Shown in pieces: positions 62,405 to 64,000 of a stretch of 64,000 nt of DNA. Position 1 is the stretch's first letter, and every line of letters begins with the position of its first letter. A program made the position numbers and the translations under genes. Origin of the DNA: JBMOOG01 sp049324535 (GTDB taxonomy: Bacteria; Pseudomonadota; Alphaproteobacteria; Rhodobacterales; Rhodobacteraceae); NCBI GenBank assembly GCA_049324535.1, contig JBMOOG010000028.1, forward strand, positions 1-64,000, written 5' to 3'. The notes beneath the pieces were generated by a model that did no database searches, was not told the DNA's origin, and saw only the letters and a list, made by a program, of their open reading frames with translations.

Positions 62405-63877
62405 ATGTTCAATCGCCTGAAACTTTCCGTCGCGGCCTTCGCGCTGTCGTCGGGCGTGGCGCTGGCCGCGCAGGACACAATCACGCTCGGCATGGTTCTC
62501 GAGCCGCCGAACCTCGACCCGACCGCCGGCGCGGCGGCGGCGATCGACGAGGTGGTCTATGCCAACATCTACGAGGGTCTGACCCGCTTCGCGCCCGACG
62601 GCGCGATCATCCCCGCCCTTGCCGAAAGCTGGGACGTGGCCGAGGACGGCAAGGTCTACACCTTCCACCTCCATGATGGGGTGACGTTCCATGACGGCAC
62701 CACCTTCGACGCCGAGGATGTGAAGTTCAGCCTCGACCGCGCCCGCGCCCCGGAATCGGCCAATGCCCAGAAGGCGCTCTTTGCCGGCATCGAGTCGGTG
62801 GACGTGATCGACCCGAAGACCGTCCGGGTCACGCTCAAGGCCCCTGACGGCAACTTCCCGTTCAACATGGCCTGGGGCGACGCGGTGATCGTGGCGCCGG
62901 AATCGGTCGCGACGGCCGCAACCCATCCCGTCGGAACCGGCCCCTTCCGCTTCGTGAGCTGGACGCAGGGCGACCGGGTCGTGATCGAACGCAACCCCGA
63001 TTACTGGGGCAAGCCGGTCGCGCTCTCGAAGGCCACCTTCCGCTTCATCTCCGACCCGACCGCCGCCTTCGCGGCAATGATGGCCGGCGATGTGGACGCC
63101 TTCCCGAACTACCCCGCGCCCGAGACGCTGGCGCAACTGGCCGCCGATCCGCGCTTCAAGGTGATCGTCGGCTCGACCGAGGGCGAGACGATCCTCGCGA
63201 TGAACAACAGGAAGCCGCCCCTCGACAACGTGACGGTGCGCGAGGCCATCGCCCACGCGATCAACCGCCAGGAAATCATCGACGGCGCGATGTTCGGCTA
63301 CGGCACGCCCATCGGCACCCATTTCGCCCCGCACAACCCCGACTACATCGACCTCACCGGGCTCTCGGCCTACGATCCCGAGAAATCCAAGGCGCTTCTC
63401 GCCGAGGCCGGCGTCTCGGGGCTGAAGCTGCGCCTCGCGCTGCCGCCCCCCACCTACGCGCGCCGGGGCGGCGAGATCATCGCGAACCAGTTGCGCGCGG
63501 TGGGCATCGAGACCGAGATCACCAATCTGGAATGGGCCCAGTGGCTGGAGCAGGTGTTCAAGAACAAGGACTTCGACCTGACCATCGTCAGCCACACCGA
63601 GCCGATGGACATCGGGATCTATGCGCGGCCGGACTACTACTTTCAGTATGCCAAGCCCGAGTTCGTCGCCCTGATGGACACCCTGTCGAAGACCACGGAT
63701 CCCGCGGCGCGCTCGCAGCTTCTGAAGGATGCGCAGACGATGATCGCCAAGGATTACGTCAACGCCTATCTTTTCGAACTGGCCAAGACGGGCGTGGCCA
63801 ACGCCAAGATCGAGGGGCTGTGGGAAAACGCGCCCACGCAGGCCAACGATCTGACCGCCGTCCACTGGGTGGACTGA
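62405..63877 (+). CDS. ABC transporter substrate-binding protein (SBP family 5)
   Basis: A 490-residue periplasmic binding protein with a signal peptide (MFNRLKLSVAAFALSSGVALA-AQ). The family pattern is GMVLEPPNLDPTAG, DEVVYANIYEGLTRFAPDG, ALAESWDVAEDGKVYTFHLHDGVTFHDGTTFDAEDVKFSLDRA, VGTGPFRFV and NVTVREAIAHAINRQEIIDG. It binds peptides, nickel chelates or similar. GGGAGG lies before the ATG. The rest of the transporter probably follows beyond the window, after a hairpin at 63926-63947. Confidence 0.9.
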   Translation: MFNRLKLSVAAFALSSGVALAAQDTITLGMVLEPPNLDPTAGAAAAIDEVVYANIYEGLTRFAPDGAIIPALAESWDVAEDGKVYTFHLHDGVTFHDGTTFDAEDVKFSLDRARAPESANAQKALFAGIESVDVIDPKTVRVTLKAPDGNFPFNMAWGDAVIVAPESVATAATHPVGTGPFRFVSWTQGDRVVIERNPDYWGKPVALSKATFRFISDPTAAFAAMMAGDVDAFPNYPAPETLAQLAADPRFKVIVGSTEGETILAMNNRKPPLDNVTVREAIAHAINRQEIIDGAMFGYGTPIGTHFAPHNPDYIDLTGLSAYDPEKSKALLAEAGVSGLKLRLALPPPTYARRGGEIIANQLRAVGIETEITNLEWAQWLEQVFKNKDFDLTIVSHTEPMDIGIYARPDYYFQYAKPEFVALMDTLSKTTDPAARSQLLKDAQTMIAKDYVNAYLFELAKTGVANAKIEGLWENAPTQANDLTAVHWVD

Positions 63878-63925
63878 CTTTCCTGGCCGGGCCGGGCCAT
63901 CCGGATGGACCGGACCGACGACCGG

Positions 63926-63947
63926 GCGCGCGGGCCCTTCCGCGCGC
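63926..63947 (+). terminator. Hairpin between the binding-protein gene and the next gene
   Basis: A perfect 8-bp stem (GCGCGCGG at 63926-63933 with CCGCGCGC at 63940-63947) and six-base loop, 48 bases after the stop and 18 before the next ATG, without a T-run. Similar in role to the smoE hairpin: probably raises the ratio of binding protein to downstream products. Confidence 0.5.
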
Positions 63948-63965
63948 CGCAACCACGAGACTGCG

Positions 63966-64000
63966 ATGTCCAATTTCCTGATCGTCGCACCGGAAGGCGA
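63966..64000 (+). CDS. Start of a gene cut by the window end
   Basis: Eleven codons are visible (MSNFLIVAPEG). The ATG follows the binding-protein gene on the same strand by 88 bases, with ACGAGA upstream. Too little is present to assign a function, though the start is not that of a typical permease. The call rests on the open start codon in the expected place. Confidence 0.4.
   Translation, partial: MSNFLIVAPEG

Overview
The window is a gene-dense, GC-rich (roughly two thirds G+C by eye) segment of an alphaproteobacterial chromosome, most likely Rhodobacteraceae. The main evidence is the linkage of sdhCDAB, mdh, sucCDAB and lpd with two ethylmalonyl-CoA-pathway genes (mch and a mcl2-type thioesterase). 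Further support comes from an smoEFGK/smoS/mtlK polyol operon like that of Rhodobacter, and from DUF1523, DUF5993, DUF6638, NnrU and TIGR02300 family proteins. All calls come from reading the sequence and recalled family knowledge; no database search was run.

Layout. 1-122: the cut-off end of an IS5-type insertion sequence, then a gene-poor stretch. 500-5493: small accessory genes (DUF5993 plus DsbB with an apparent frameshift, a rhodanese, an ABM monooxygenase, a zinc-ribbon protein, a ParA-like ATPase) and ManC. 5632-10268: the sdhC-D-A-lipoprotein-sulfotransferase-sdhB operon on the minus strand. 10459-13815: mch, NnrU, mcl2 and a TauE/SafE permease. 13961-26385: the plus-strand TCA block mdh, an EF-hand secreted protein, sucC, a secreted protein, sucD, a sulfotransferase, sucA, sucB, a small ORF and lpd. 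26441-28495: GntR regulator, YgjP-type protease, TIGR02300 protein and tRNA-Ala(GGC). 28639-34962: an OafA-type acyltransferase and an RND efflux pump.

35047-41354: a dipeptide-type ABC transporter operon ending in a dipeptidase. 41596-44935: deoC plus a two-domain ALDH16-like dehydrogenase. 45138-54170: the polyol operon (SorC regulator, ABC transporter, two SDRs, mannitol dehydrogenase, HAD phosphatase). 54175-60743: a compact six-gene operon (coiled-coil protein, unknown 373-aa protein, AAA+ ATPase, DUF6638, small membrane protein, DUF1523) that is the best candidate here for an undescribed system. 60905-64000: an M20 deacylase, then an oligopeptide-type binding protein and a cut-off gene.

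How it works together. The centre is one TCA locus: succinyl-CoA is made by SucAB-Lpd, converted by SucCD, oxidised by SdhABCD, and malate is oxidised by Mdh. Mch and Mcl2 feed C5/C4 acyl-CoA intermediates from acetate assimilation into the same pool. The sdh and suc operons, though transcribed in opposite directions, each carry two GATCAC palindromes exactly 21 bp apart, which points to a common regulator. Most remaining genes serve uptake and first-step catabolism of peptides, deoxyribose and polyols.
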